Shown: one piece after another, positions 1-8,974 of the stretch
How positions within the stretch are numbered: position 1 is the stretch's first letter
Layout: each line of letters begins with the position of its first letter
Origin: Pseudomonas sp. DTU12.3
GTDB lineage: Bacteria > Pseudomonadota > Gammaproteobacteria > Pseudomonadales > Pseudomonadaceae
NCBI RefSeq assembly: GCF_004124275.1
Contig: NZ_CP027218.1
Location: forward strand, 6,164,501 to 6,228,500
Direction of reading: 5' to 3'
DNA: 64,000 bases
Made by a program: the position numbers and the translations under genes
Notes under the pieces: model-generated
The model's database searches: none
Seen by the model: the letters and a program-made list of their open reading frames with translations, nothing else
Told to the model about the DNA's origin: nothing

Positions 1-750
1 CATGTTCGACGCCAGCGGCGAAACGTCCTGATGAATATCCTGGCCGTAGAGGTTCATCCCGGCTTCGACGCGCAGGGTGTCGCGGGCGCCGAGGCCAATC
101 GGGGAAATGCCGGCACCGACCAGATCGTTGAAGAAACCCGGCGCCTGATTGGCCGGCAGACAGATTTCCAGACCGTCTTCACCGGTGTAACCGGTGCGGG
201 CAATGAACCAGTCACCGTCGGTGTAGCCTTCGAAGGGTTTCAGGTGCTGGATCAGCGTGGCGCGCGATTGGGTGACCAGTTCGGCGATTTTCTGCCGGGC
301 CTGCGGGCCTTGAATGGCGAGCATCGCCAGCTCGGAGCGCTCGTGCAGTTGCACGTCGTAACCGCCGAGCTGGGCATGCATCCACGCCAGATCCTGATCG
401 CGGGTGGAGGCGTTGAACACCAGGCGATAAGCGTCATCGAGACGGTAGACAATCATGTCATCGACGATGCCGCCATGCTCGTTGAGCATGGTGCTGTACA
501 ACGCACGGCCGGGGCGATGCAGGCGCTCGACATCATTGGCCAGCAAATGCTGAAGCCAGGCCTTGGCCTGGGTGCCGGTGACGTCGATCACGGTCATGTG
601 GGATACATCGAACACCCCGCAATCGCGGCGCACTTCGTGGTGCTCCTCGACCTGCGAGCCGTAATGCAGTGGCATGTCCCAACCGCCAAAATCGACCATC
701 TTCGCGCCGAGGGCGAGATGCAGGTCATAGAGAGGCGTACGCTGTCCCAT
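1..750 (-). CDS. gcvT: Aminomethyltransferase, glycine cleavage T protein (5' part, cut by window edge)
   Basis: The frame reads leftwards from an ATG at 750 to the window edge, giving the first 250 residues of a protein that is usually about 360 long. It opens MGQRTPLYDLH and contains the GcvT blocks KMVDFGGWDMPLHYG (about residues 17-31) and EHGGIVDDMIVYR (91-103). The Asp pair at 97-98 aligns with the region of the catalytic Asp of E. coli GcvT. The T protein transfers the methylene group from aminomethyl-lipoyl H protein to tetrahydrofolate, releasing ammonia. A good ribosome site, GGAAGGAG, lies 6 bases before the ATG. The upstream 155 bases show no glycine riboswitch that I can recognise. 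The other gcv genes would lie beyond the left edge. Confidence 0.95.
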   Translation of the reverse strand, partial: MGQRTPLYDLHLALGAKMVDFGGWDMPLHYGSQVEEHHEVRRDCGVFDVSHMTVIDVTGTQAKAWLQHLLANDVERLHRPGRALYSTMLNEHGGIVDDMIVYRLDDAYRLVFNASTRDQDLAWMHAQLGGYDVQLHERSELAMLAIQGPQARQKIAELVTQSRATLIQHLKPFEGYTDGDWFIARTGYTGEDGLEICLPANQAPGFFNDLVGAGISPIGLGARDTLRVEAGMNLYGQDIHQDVSPLASNM

Positions 751-905
751 GGGTTTCTCCTTCCGGGCGTGGCGAAGGTGCGGACAGCCGCTGCACGGGT
801 GAAAGCCTTGAAATAGAAGGCTCTCAGCCGATTTCAGCGAACGGGTCTGTCAGACGAACCGCACCGAATGCCGCGCATTGTAGCCGCATGATTCAGGACT
901 GACGA

Positions 906-2522
906 CTAAGTGTTTCGGTGCGCCGAGCGCCGGATCAGGCCGATGACCGGCAACAACCCGACCAGAACCAGGGTCAACGCCGGCAACGAGGCCCGCGCCC
1001 ATTCGCCTTCGCTGGTCATTTCGAAGATCCGCACCGCCAGCGTGTCCCAGCCAAACGGGCGCATCAGCAGGGTCGCGGGCATTTCCTTGAGCACATCGAC
1101 GAATACCAGCAACGCCGCGCTCAACGTGCCGGGCAGCAAAAGTGGCAGATACACTTTGAAAAACAGTCGTGGCCCACTGACTCCGAGGCTACGTGCTGCT
1201 TCGGGCAAAGATGGCCGTATACGCGCCAGACTGTTTTCCAGCGGGCCATAAGCGACAGCAATAAAGCGCACCAGATAAGCCATCAGCAGTGCAGCCAGAC
1301 TGCCGAGCAACAGCGGTTTGCCTGCGCCACCGAGCCAGCCCGAAAGCGGAATCACCAGCTCGCGATCCAGATAACTGAACGCCAGCATGATCGACACCGC
1401 CAGCACCGAGCCCGGCAGCGCGTAGCCGAGGTTGGCCAGGCCAACGCCGGAGTTGATCGCCGGCGTCGGCGCCAGTCGCCGGGCGAACGCCAGCAGCAGC
1501 GCAACGCTGACGGTGATCAACGCGGCCATGCCACCGAGGTAGAGCGTGTGGACGATCAGCCCGGCGTAACGTTCATCGAGATCGAAACGGCCGCGCTGCC
1601 AGAACCAGACGATCAGTTGCAGCATCGGAATGACGAAGGCGCAGGCGAAGACCAGGCCGCACCAGCTCATTGCGGCGATCGCCTTGAGCCCGCGCAAGTG
1701 ATACAGCGCCTTGACCCGTGGCCGTTCGTTACTCGCCCGGTTCGCGCCGCGCGCGCGTCGTTCACCGTACAGCACCAGCATGACCACCAGCAGCAACAGG
1801 CTGGCCAGTTGCGCCGCGCTCGACAGACTGAAAAAGCCGTACCAGGTTTTGTAGATCGCCGTGGTGAAGGTGTCGAAGTTGAACACCGACACCGCGCCGA
1901 AATCTGCCAGGGTTTCCATCAGTGCCAGCGCCACACCGGCACCAATGGCCGGACGCGCCATCGGCAACGCCACACGCCAGAAGGCTTGCCATGGCGATTG
2001 ACCGAGCACTCGCGCAGCTTCCATCAGGCCTTTGCCTTGGGCGAGAAACGCGGTGCGCGCCAGCAGGTAGACGTAGGGATAGAAGACCAGCACCAGCACG
2101 ATAATCACCCCGCCGGTGGAGCGCACTCGCGGCAGGCGCAGGCCTGTGCCAAACCATTCACGCAGGAGGGTTTGCACCGGGCCGGCGAAATCAAGCAGGC
2201 CGACGAAGACGAAGGCCAGCACGTAGGCGGGGATGGCGAACGGCAGCATCAGCGCCCAGTCGAGCCAGCGCCGGCCGGGGAACTCGCAGAGGCTGGTGAG
2301 CCAGGCGAGGCTGACGCCGAGCAGGGTTACGCCAACGCCGACGCCGAGTACCAGCGTCAGGGTGTTGCCGAGCAGGCGCGGCATCTGGGTTTGCCACAGG
2401 TGCGACCAGATTTGTTGATCGATGGTCTGCCAGGAGAGCAGCAGAACGCTCAGGGGCAGCAGCACCAACGCGGCGATGGCGAAGACGATGGGGTACCAGC
2501 GGCGTTGGGCGGGGTGGGCCAC
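906..2522 (-). CDS. Fe(III)-type ABC transporter permease (FbpB/SfuB family)
   Basis: A 538-residue membrane protein made of two fused binding-protein-dependent permease halves, as in FbpB, SfuB and HitB. Each half carries the EAA loop that contacts the ATPase: EAARVLGQSPWQAFWRVALP from about 168 and EAARSLGVSGPRLFFKVYLP from about 441. About twelve hydrophobic segments are seen. It should pass Fe3+ across the inner membrane after delivery by the binding protein at 2767-3771, which lies upstream on the same strand. The 244 bases between the two genes hold REP-like repeats, so they may be one interrupted operon. No ATP-binding subunit is encoded nearby, so it must be supplied from elsewhere. 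The ATG at 2522 follows a GGAG-type site. Confidence 0.9.
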   Translation of the reverse strand: MAHPAQRRWYPIVFAIAALVLLPLSVLLLSWQTIDQQIWSHLWQTQMPRLLGNTLTLVLGVGVGVTLLGVSLAWLTSLCEFPGRRWLDWALMLPFAIPAYVLAFVFVGLLDFAGPVQTLLREWFGTGLRLPRVRSTGGVIIVLVLVFYPYVYLLARTAFLAQGKGLMEAARVLGQSPWQAFWRVALPMARPAIGAGVALALMETLADFGAVSVFNFDTFTTAIYKTWYGFFSLSSAAQLASLLLLVVMLVLYGERRARGANRASNERPRVKALYHLRGLKAIAAMSWCGLVFACAFVIPMLQLIVWFWQRGRFDLDERYAGLIVHTLYLGGMAALITVSVALLLAFARRLAPTPAINSGVGLANLGYALPGSVLAVSIMLAFSYLDRELVIPLSGWLGGAGKPLLLGSLAALLMAYLVRFIAVAYGPLENSLARIRPSLPEAARSLGVSGPRLFFKVYLPLLLPGTLSAALLVFVDVLKEMPATLLMRPFGWDTLAVRIFEMTSEGEWARASLPALTLVLVGLLPVIGLIRRSAHRNT

Positions 2523-2582
2523 TTTTGGGTCTCTGGAGGGAATGGGGTGTTCTTTGATGAGGTGTTTCAGGTTGAGATTGCT

Positions 2583-2730
2583 GCCCTCACCCTAACCCTC
2601 TCCCAGAGGGAGAGGGGACTGACCGAGGTGCTCTTTCGATTTACGCCGACCTGAAATATCGAGCCGAACTCAAGTCGCGAAAACAACACAAGTCGGCTCC
2701 CTCTCCCTTGGGAGAGGGCTGGGGTGAGGG
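2583..2730. repeat. REP/BIME-like inverted pair, CCCTCACCC-CTCTCCC family
   Basis: Two copies of a GC-rich element face each other. One is at 2584-2617 (CCCTCACCCTAACCCTCTCC, then the hairpin loop and AGGGAGAGGGG). The other is at 2698-2730 (CCCTCTCCC-TTGGGAGAGGG ending GGGGTGAGGG). Each copy folds into its own hairpin and the two are mutual reverse complements. This unit differs from the other repeat families in the window. It separates the iron permease gene from its binding-protein gene. Confidence 0.75.
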
Positions 2731-2766
2731 GCTGGTTTTTGAATCAAACAAATCTTTCGAAACGAT

Positions 2767-3771
2767 TCAGTTCCAACCCGCCCGATCCATCATCCGAATC
2801 GCCTCGGCCTGACGCTTGCCCGCCACTTCTACCGGCAAGGTATCAGCAATGAACTTGCCCCACGCCGCCACTTCCTGCGAAGGCGCCACCGCCGGGTTGG
2901 CCGGGAACTCCTGGTTGACGTCAGCAAAAATCTTCTGCGCTTCAGGTGTGGTCATCCATTCAACCAGCGCCTTGGCCGCTTCCGGGTGCGGCGCATGCTT
3001 GGTCAGGCCAATGCCCGACAGGTTCACATGCACGCCGCGATCGGCCTGATTTGGCCAGAACAGTTTCACCGGCAGCTCCGGCTTCTGCTTGTGCAGCCGA
3101 CCGTAGTAGTAAGTGTTGACGATGCCAACGTCGCACTGGCCGGCGTTGATCGCCTCCAGCACTGCAACGTCATCGGAGAACACGTCGGTGGACAGGTTAT
3201 TCACCCAGCCCTTGAGGATTTCCTCGGTCTTCGTCGCGCCGTGGACTTCGATCATGGTCGCGGTCAGCGACTGGTTGTAGACCTTCTTCGCCGTGCGCAG
3301 GCACAGGCGCCCTTCCCAGTTCTTGTCGGCCAGTGCTTCATAAGTCGTCAGTTCGCCCGGTTTCACGCGTTCGGTGGAATAGGCGATGGTGCGCGCGCGC
3401 AGGCTCAGGCCAGTCCAGGCATGAGTCGACGAGCGATATTGCAGAGGAATGTTGGCGTCGATGGTCTTCGAGGTGAACGGCTGCAGGATGCCCATCTGCT
3501 CGGCTTGCCAGAGGTTGCCGGCGTCGACGGTGAGCAGCAGGTCGGCGGTGGCGTTTTCACCTTCGGCCTTGATGCGCTGCATCAGCGGCGCTTCCTTGTC
3601 GGTGATGAACTTGATTTTCACCCCGGTCTTGGCGGTGTAGGCATCAAAGACCGGTTTGATCAGCTCATCGATGCGCGACGAGTAAACCACCACCTCATCA
3701 GCGGCCTGGGCCGTTGTACTGCCGATCAGGGTTAGGGCCAGTGCGGTCAGAAGACGCTTGGGTGCCAACAT
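2767..3771 (-). CDS. Fe(III)-binding periplasmic protein of an ABC importer (FbpA family)
   Basis: A 334-residue protein with a signal peptide (MLAPKRLLTALALTLIG, cleavage after AQA at about 23) and the mature start DEVVVYSSR typical of FbpA/SfuA/HitA proteins. The tyrosine cluster NTYYYG at about 219-224 matches the place where FbpA-type proteins coordinate ferric iron with adjacent tyrosines. It should capture Fe3+ in the periplasm and pass it to the permease at 906-2522. The sequence fits the ferric clade, but I cannot test the metal from sequence. A candidate Fur-like site lies 33-53 bases upstream of the ATG (separate entry). Confidence 0.9.
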   Translation of the reverse strand: MLAPKRLLTALALTLIGSTTAQAADEVVVYSSRIDELIKPVFDAYTAKTGVKIKFITDKEAPLMQRIKAEGENATADLLLTVDAGNLWQAEQMGILQPFTSKTIDANIPLQYRSSTHAWTGLSLRARTIAYSTERVKPGELTTYEALADKNWEGRLCLRTAKKVYNQSLTATMIEVHGATKTEEILKGWVNNLSTDVFSDDVAVLEAINAGQCDVGIVNTYYYGRLHKQKPELPVKLFWPNQADRGVHVNLSGIGLTKHAPHPEAAKALVEWMTTPEAQKIFADVNQEFPANPAVAPSQEVAAWGKFIADTLPVEVAGKRQAEAIRMMDRAGWN

Positions 3772-3803
3772 GGGAGTGGTCTCTCGGTCGGGAAATGTGG
3801 GCC

Positions 3804-3824
3804 AAATGATAAGGACTCACATTT
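3804..3824 (-). promoter_or_regulatory. Possible Fur-like operator upstream of the iron-binding protein gene
   Basis: The 21-base stretch AAATGATAAGGACTCACATT(T) has mirrored ends (AAATG/CATTT) and a TTATCATT core on the minus strand resembling half of the Fur consensus. The other half is poor. Position, just upstream of an iron-uptake gene, is the main support. Confidence 0.3.
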
Positions 3825-3883
3825 ACCACCTCAATCGAACTCTTTTTGAAGGAGTTACCAGATGTTGCACAGTTGACCACACC

Positions 3884-3970
3884 CCCCTGTAGGTGCTGCC
3901 GAAGGCTGCGATCTTTTGATCTTAAAAAACAACATCAAAAGATCGCAGCCTGCGGCAGCGCCTACAGGGG
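3884..3970. repeat. REP pair, GTAGGAGCTGCC...GCGATCTTTTGAT family
   Basis: Left arm at 3885-3920 and right arm at 3934-3970 are near-perfect reverse complements (CCCCTGTAGG, GCTGCCG, GGCTGCGATCTTTTGAT) around a short loop. The same unit recurs as inverted pairs near 28284, 35151, 42309, 56904 and 60956. Confidence 0.85.
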
Positions 3971-3984
3971 AATGCATTTCAAAT

Positions 3985-4013
3985 GTCGGAGTGAGCCTGC
4001 TCGCGATGAGGCC
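3985..4013. repeat. Single REP, GGAGTGAGCCTGCTCGCGA family
   Basis: A lone degenerate copy (TCGGAGTGAGCCTGCTCGCG, then ATGAGGCC) of the second common repeat family. It ends 20 bases before the ubiI-like stop codon. Confidence 0.75.
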
Positions 4014-4032
4014 ATCAGCAGCAACGAAAATG

Positions 4033-5256
4033 TCAGGCTTTGGCGAGGGCCGGAAGATCACCGGTCAACCCGAGGGCTTCGCGCACAAACAATGCTTTCG
4101 CCTCGGGCATCTGCTCCACCAGCTTCAACCCGGCATTACGCAACCAGCGCACCGGCAACGGGTCAGCCTGAAACAACCGCTCAAACCCTTCCATCGCCGC
4201 CATCAGCGCGAGATTATGCGGCATGCGCCGACGCTCGTAACGGCTCAGCACTTTCACATCCGCCAGACGCTCACCGCGCTCAGCCGCTTGCAGCAACACT
4301 TCGGCCAGCACCGCCGCATCAAGGAAACCAAGGTTCACACCCTGCCCCGCCAACGGGTGAATGGTGTGCGCCGCATCGCCGATCAGCGCCAGCCCTTGCG
4401 CCACATAACGCTTGGCATGACGCTGACGCAGCGGCACGCACAGTCGCGGATCGGCACTGATCACTTCGCCGAGACGCCCCTCAAAGGCGCGCTCCAGCTC
4501 TCGACAGAAAGCCGCTTCATCCAGCGCCATCAAACGCTCGGCTTCGCTCGGTGTGGTCGACCAAACGATCGAACACCAATCCTGCTGCCCGTCACGCTCC
4601 AGCGGCAAAAACGCCAGCGGCCCGTGATCGGTGAAGCGCTGCCATGCAGTCATCTGGTGCGGCTTGCTGCTGCGCACGCTGGTGACAATGGCGTGATGCA
4701 GGTAATCCCATTCACGAGTCGCCACGCCGGTCAGCCGGCGCACGGCCGAGTTGGCGCCGTCAGCGGCGATCACCAACGGTGCGCGCAACTGACGACCATC
4801 GGCCAACGTCAGCAGCCAGTCATCACCGGAACGACGCATCTGTTCCAGTCGCGCATTGGCCAGCATGCCCAGATCGCAATCGTGCAGACGGTCGAGCAAG
4901 GCGTCCTGCACCACGCGGTTTTCGACAATATGGCCAAGCACTTCGGCGTGCACACTGCTCGCCGAGAAATGAATCTGCCCAGTGCCGCTGCCGTCCCAGA
5001 CGTGCATGTCGGTGTATGGGCTGCTGCGCCGTGCGGCGATCCCCTCCCACACGCCGAGGCGTTCGAGAATCCGCTGGCTCGCCGCTGACAGGGCGCTCAC
5101 CCGCGGTTCAAACGCGGCTTCGGCGTCGAACGGTTTGACGCTCAGCGGGCTACCGTCGAGCAACAGGACTTCCAGCCCGCTGTCCTGCAACGCCAACGCC
5201 AAGGCGCTGCCGACCATTCCGGCTCCGACAATCAGCAGATCTGCGCGCATTTCCAT
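4033..5256 (-). CDS. ubiI: UbiH/UbiF/VisC-family FAD-dependent hydroxylase (UbiI-like)
   Basis: A 407-residue flavoprotein hydroxylase. The N-terminal dinucleotide fold VGAGMVGSALALALQ begins at about residue 10, and the second FAD motif GDAAHTIHPLAGQGVNL lies near 291. In E. coli the order ygfB-pepP-ubiH-ubiI is the same as here, so this gene probably performs one of the aerobic ring hydroxylations of ubiquinone synthesis (C5 in E. coli UbiI). It is the last gene of a tight minus-strand run, 3 bases after the DUF4442 gene. Which ring position it modifies cannot be read from the sequence. The ATG at 5256 is used; a second ATG two codons in is possible. Confidence 0.85.
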   Translation of the reverse strand: MEMRADLLIVGAGMVGSALALALQDSGLEVLLLDGSPLSVKPFDAEAAFEPRVSALSAASQRILERLGVWEGIAARRSSPYTDMHVWDGSGTGQIHFSASSVHAEVLGHIVENRVVQDALLDRLHDCDLGMLANARLEQMRRSGDDWLLTLADGRQLRAPLVIAADGANSAVRRLTGVATREWDYLHHAIVTSVRSSKPHQMTAWQRFTDHGPLAFLPLERDGQQDWCSIVWSTTPSEAERLMALDEAAFCRELERAFEGRLGEVISADPRLCVPLRQRHAKRYVAQGLALIGDAAHTIHPLAGQGVNLGFLDAAVLAEVLLQAAERGERLADVKVLSRYERRRMPHNLALMAAMEGFERLFQADPLPVRWLRNAGLKLVEQMPEAKALFVREALGLTGDLPALAKA

Positions 5257-5259
5257 GCT

Positions 5260-5745
5260 TTAAGCCTGTCTCGCTTGCGGCTTGAGCCGCACGTAAAGGG
5301 TTTTACCGACCCGCGCCACCAGATTGCCGGCGCCGTCATGAATATCGACCTGCAACTGCGGCAGGTATTTCTCGCCATTGGCGGTCTGCCGGCGGATCTC
5401 GCCGAGCAAGGTTTCGTCGATGGTGAACCGGGCGAACACCGGGCCTTTGCCCGGCGCGATGAAATCGATGTCGGCAGCCTTGTCCCAGACGATGTATTTC
5501 GAGCCAAGGTTTTCCATAAGCATCAGCATGAAGAACGGATCGACCATCGAATACAGGCTGCCGCCGAACTGGGTGCCGACATAGTTGCGGTTGTACCAGC
5601 CGAGACCCATCGACACCTGAACATCGCGGAAGTCATCGCTGATGTGCTGCACGCGTACGCCAGCGCCGAGGTACGGCGGGTAAAACGTCATCACCCAGCG
5701 CATCAACCGCGCCTTGCCGAATTTTGTGGTCAGCCACTTAAGCAT
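5260..5745 (-). CDS. DUF4442 hotdog-fold protein (thioesterase-like)
   Basis: A 161-residue protein of the DUF4442/PaaI-like hotdog type, recognised from the NYVGTQFGGSLYSMVDPFFM block followed by IDFIAPGKGPVFARF. The true start is the ATG at 5745, which overlaps the ubiH stop (ATGCTTAA, 8 shared bases), so the two are translationally coupled. A longer reading of this frame up to 6036 is only the shadow of ubiH. Hotdog proteins often hydrolyse acyl-CoA esters, but no substrate is known for this family and no catalytic residue can be assigned. Its place between two ubiquinone hydroxylase genes suggests, without proving, a link to quinone or lipid metabolism. Confidence 0.85.
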   Translation of the reverse strand: MLKWLTTKFGKARLMRWVMTFYPPYLGAGVRVQHISDDFRDVQVSMGLGWYNRNYVGTQFGGSLYSMVDPFFMLMLMENLGSKYIVWDKAADIDFIAPGKGPVFARFTIDETLLGEIRRQTANGEKYLPQLQVDIHDGAGNLVARVGKTLYVRLKPQARQA

Positions 5746-6925
5746 CCGGACGCGTTCCCAATCCCATGGCCTGGCGCGCAAACCAGCGCTTGGCCGGTGG
5801 CAACAGATCGAGGCCGAGCAGGCCAATGTTGCGCCCCAGCGAGACCAACGGTTGCGTGCTGCCGAACAGGCGCGTGACCTGATCGGAGAAACCGACGGTG
5901 AGGTCCTGATCGAGACGCTGACGCTCGCGATAGGCCTGCAACGTGGCGAAATCGCCCAGCGGCTTGTCGCTCGACAGCAACGCAGCAGCCAGGGCATCGG
6001 CATCGCGCAGTGACAGGTTGAAACCCTGCCCGGCAATCGGATGCAGGCTGTGCGCCGCGTTACCGAGCACGGCCAGATGCGAGCGCACTTGCTCTTCGGC
6101 CTCGACCAGCGTCAGCGGATACAAATGTCGCGCGCCGACCTGTTTCAGCGTACCGAGGCGGTAACCGAACACGCCCTGCAATTCGCTGAGGAAGTCGCGT
6201 TCGCTCAAATCGGCCAGACGCTGCGCGTCCATTCCCAAACGGGTCCAGACCAGAGCGCAACGGTTGTCCGGGAGCGGCAGCAGCGCCATCGGCCCTTCGT
6301 CGGTGAAGCGCTCGAAAGCCATGCCGTTGTGCGCTTCGCTCGGGGTGATGTTGGCGATCAGCGCGCTCTGGTTGTACGGACGCTTGCGCACGTTGATGCC
6401 CAACTGTTCACGCAGACCGGAACGACCGCCATCGGCGAGCACGGCGAGGTCGCATTCCAGCGTGGTTTCATCGTTGAGGGTCAGGCGATAGCCGTCGGGT
6501 AGCGGTTCCATGCGCGTGACTTCCGCCGGGCAGCGCCAGCTGATCACGTCTTTGTCGACGTGCTGCCACAGGCACTGGCCGAGCCAGGCGTTTTCCACCA
6601 CATAACCGAGCGCCGGCACGCCCTCTTCCATCGCCGACAAACGCGCGGTAGAAAAACGACCACGGTCGGAGACGTGAATCTGCTTGATCGGTTCGGCACG
6701 GCGGGAGATTTCCTGCCACACGCCCAAGCGTTGATAAATCTGCCGCGAGCCGAACGACAACGCCGACGAACGCGCGTCGTAGCTCGGCTGCCAGCTGTCG
6801 CCGGGGGCGAACGGCTCGATCAGCACGATCTTCCAGCCACGCGCCTTGGCCCCGGCCTGCAAGGCCAACGCCAGACTGGCGCCGACCAGACCGCCACCGA
6901 TGATTGCCAGATTGACTCGACTCAT
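5738..6925 (-). CDS. ubiH: 2-octaprenyl-6-methoxyphenyl hydroxylase UbiH
   Basis: A 395-residue FAD hydroxylase with the N-terminal motif IIGGGLVGASLALALQ and the second FAD motif GNAAHSLHPIAGQGFNL near 288. The Asn where relatives carry Asp (GNAAH rather than GDAAH) also occurs in E. coli UbiH, which supports UbiH over UbiI. It hydroxylates C1 of the quinone ring in aerobic ubiquinone synthesis at the inner membrane. The ATG overlaps the pepP stop by 4 bases (ATGA), and the 3' end overlaps the DUF4442 gene, so this is one operon with pepP. Confidence 0.9.
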   Translation of the reverse strand: MSRVNLAIIGGGLVGASLALALQAGAKARGWKIVLIEPFAPGDSWQPSYDARSSALSFGSRQIYQRLGVWQEISRRAEPIKQIHVSDRGRFSTARLSAMEEGVPALGYVVENAWLGQCLWQHVDKDVISWRCPAEVTRMEPLPDGYRLTLNDETTLECDLAVLADGGRSGLREQLGINVRKRPYNQSALIANITPSEAHNGMAFERFTDEGPMALLPLPDNRCALVWTRLGMDAQRLADLSERDFLSELQGVFGYRLGTLKQVGARHLYPLTLVEAEEQVRSHLAVLGNAAHSLHPIAGQGFNLSLRDADALAAALLSSDKPLGDFATLQAYRERQRLDQDLTVGFSDQVTRLFGSTQPLVSLGRNIGLLGLDLLPPAKRWFARQAMGLGTRPDA

Positions 6926-8256
6926 GCCGCGTGTGTCCTTGCTTGCGCCATCAGCGCTTCGATTTCAGCGACGGTTTTCGGTACGCCGGTGGTGAGGATT
7001 TCACAGCCTGTCTTGGTCACGACCACGTCGTCCTCGATGCGCACGCCAATGCCGCGCCATTTCTTCGCGACGTTTTGATTGTCCGGGGCGATGTAGATGC
7101 CTGGCTCGACGGTCAGCGCCATGCCGACTTCCAGCACGCGCCATTCGCCGCCGACCTTGTACTCGCCGACGTCGTGTACATCCATGCCCAGCCAGTGGCC
7201 GGCGCGGTGCATGTAAAACGCTTTATAGGCTTCGCTGGCAATCAATTCGTCAACTTCGCCTTGCAGCAATCCGAGCTTCACCAGCCCGGTGGTGATCACC
7301 CGGACCGTGGCTTCGTGCGCCTGATTCCAGTGCTTGTTCGGGGCGATTTCGGCGAATGCGGCTTCTTGCGAGGCCAGTACCAATTCGTAGATCGCTTTCT
7401 GTTCGGGCGAAAACTTGCCGTTGACCGGCCAGGTACGGGTGATGTCGCTGGCGTAGCAGTCAATCTCGCAACCGGCGTCGATCAGCACCAGATCGCCGTC
7501 CTTGAGCAACGCGTCATTCTGTTGGTAATGCAGGATGCAGCTGTTGCGCCCGGCGGCGACGATCGACCCGTAGGCCGGCATCTTCGCTCCGCCCTTGCGG
7601 AATTCGTAATCGAGTTCGGCTTCGAGGCTGTACTCGTGAAGCCCGGCCCGACTGGCCTGCATCGCGCGAATATGCGCCTGCGCCGAGATCCGCGCGGCTT
7701 CGCGCATCACCTTCACTTCTGCCGCCGATTTATACAGGCGCATGTCGTGCAGCAGATGATCCAGGGCAACGAATTCGTTCGGTGGCTGCGCGCCGAGGTG
7801 CGCCTTGGAGCGGATCACGTTGATCCAGTCCATCAGGTGGCGGTCGAATTCGGGGTTGCTGCCCATCGCCGAATACACCCGGTCGCGACCTTCGATGAGG
7901 CCCGGGAGAATGTCGTCGATGTCGGTAATCGGGAAGGCGTCGTCAGCGCCGAAGTCGCGGATCGCGCCTTCCTGCCCTGCGCGCAAGCCGTCCCACAATT
8001 CACGTTCGGCGTTGCGTTCACGGCAGAACAGCACGTACTCACCGTGCTCGCGGCCGGGCATCAGGACAATGACAGCCTGCGGCTCGGGAAAGCCGCTGAG
8101 GTACTGGAAGTCGCTGTCCTGGCGGTAGACGTGCTCGACGTCGCGGTTGCGAATCGCCACCGCGGCGGCGGGCAGGATCGCGATGCTGTTGGGTTCCATC
8201 TGCGCCATCAGGGCCTTGCGGCGACGGCTGTACTCCGCTTTGGGGATATGGGTCAT
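6922..8256 (-). CDS. pepP: Xaa-Pro aminopeptidase P
   Basis: A 444-residue M24 metallopeptidase that removes an N-terminal residue preceding proline. The pita-bread metal ligands are present: two Asp in DAGCEIDCYASDITRTW (about 258-270), His in HRAGHWLGMDVHD (about 352), Glu in VEPGIYI (about 382) and Glu in GVRIEDD (about 406). The N-terminal third is the creatinase-like dimer domain (KAEYSRRRKALMAQM). Length matches E. coli PepP (441). It lies 27 bases after the YgfB-like gene and overlaps ubiH by 4 bases. The pepP-ubiH pairing is conserved in gammaproteobacteria. Confidence 0.95.
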   Translation of the reverse strand: MTHIPKAEYSRRRKALMAQMEPNSIAILPAAAVAIRNRDVEHVYRQDSDFQYLSGFPEPQAVIVLMPGREHGEYVLFCRERNAERELWDGLRAGQEGAIRDFGADDAFPITDIDDILPGLIEGRDRVYSAMGSNPEFDRHLMDWINVIRSKAHLGAQPPNEFVALDHLLHDMRLYKSAAEVKVMREAARISAQAHIRAMQASRAGLHEYSLEAELDYEFRKGGAKMPAYGSIVAAGRNSCILHYQQNDALLKDGDLVLIDAGCEIDCYASDITRTWPVNGKFSPEQKAIYELVLASQEAAFAEIAPNKHWNQAHEATVRVITTGLVKLGLLQGEVDELIASEAYKAFYMHRAGHWLGMDVHDVGEYKVGGEWRVLEVGMALTVEPGIYIAPDNQNVAKKWRGIGVRIEDDVVVTKTGCEILTTGVPKTVAEIEALMAQARTHAA

Positions 8257-8283
8257 GGGCAGATGGCTTTCCCTGGCTCGCGA

Positions 8284-8844
8284 TTAATGCAGCGACGGCT
8301 TGGCGGCTGGCGGCACGTCGGCTTTCTTGGTTTCCGAGAACAGCAGCAGCGGCGCGACGCGCAGGTATTCCATGACTTCCATGTAGTCGCTCTCGCCGTC
8401 TTCGGATTCTTCCAGGGCGTCTTGCACCTGGGAAATGGCGGCCAGATCCTGCAGCACTTCAGTCGCTTCAGTGCTGAGCATGCTGCTGTCGCGGCAGTTC
8501 AGGCCGAAACCGCTGAGGAAGCCCTGGCACCACTCGCCCAGTGCAGCGGCGCGCTCGGCCAGTGGCGCGTCATCGATCGGCAGCAGCAGAACGACAGTGA
8601 CGTCGTCACCGGTCAGTTCGCCTTTGACCATCTCCTGCAGGCCGATCAGGGCGTTGCGGACGTTGTCCTGGATGTCGCCTTCGAGCAGTTCGGCGGCGTC
8701 GATCAACCAGCCTTCGTTATCGAAGCCGGCACCGGCGCAACTGCGTCCGAGCAGCACGCCATGCAGTTCGGCAGGCGAGACGTTGTGGCCGCTGGAAGTC
8801 AGCAGGGTGGCAAAGGCTTGGTACGGGGAATTCGCAATGGTCAT
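8284..8844 (-). CDS. YgfB/YecA-family protein (UPF0149)
   Basis: A 186-residue acidic helical protein of the UPF0149 family: opening SPYQAFATLLTSSG, then SPAELHGVLLGRSCAG, WCQGFLSGFG and the C-terminal SEDGESDYMEVMEYLRVA. E. coli ygfB stands at the same place before pepP. From the literature, a P. aeruginosa YgfB homologue affects ampD-family expression and beta-lactam resistance; whether that holds here is inference. It is the first gene of the ygfB-pepP-ubiH run and is divergent from the zapB-like/zapA genes, leaving 130 bases for two promoters. Confidence 0.85.
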   Translation of the reverse strand: MTIANSPYQAFATLLTSSGHNVSPAELHGVLLGRSCAGAGFDNEGWLIDAAELLEGDIQDNVRNALIGLQEMVKGELTGDDVTVVLLLPIDDAPLAERAAALGEWCQGFLSGFGLNCRDSSMLSTEATEVLQDLAAISQVQDALEESEDGESDYMEVMEYLRVAPLLLFSETKKADVPPAAKPSLH

Positions 8845-8974
8845 GGGCAGCTAGGCGCCAGACGGCGCTATGTCTAGAATGAAGGCCTTGTATCCTACAT
8901 CGACAGACTCGCCAAGACTATTAAAGGCTGTCCGCCAGCTATCCCATCAGACAGACTCCAACTCAGTGGACACA

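Noticed and set aside
31..816. Plus-strand open frame at the left edge
   Set aside because: It is the shadow of gcvT, whose minus-strand reading matches the T protein throughout.
751..905. Glycine riboswitch before gcvT
   Set aside because: I could not find the paired-aptamer conserved cores; only a normal ribosome site is clear.
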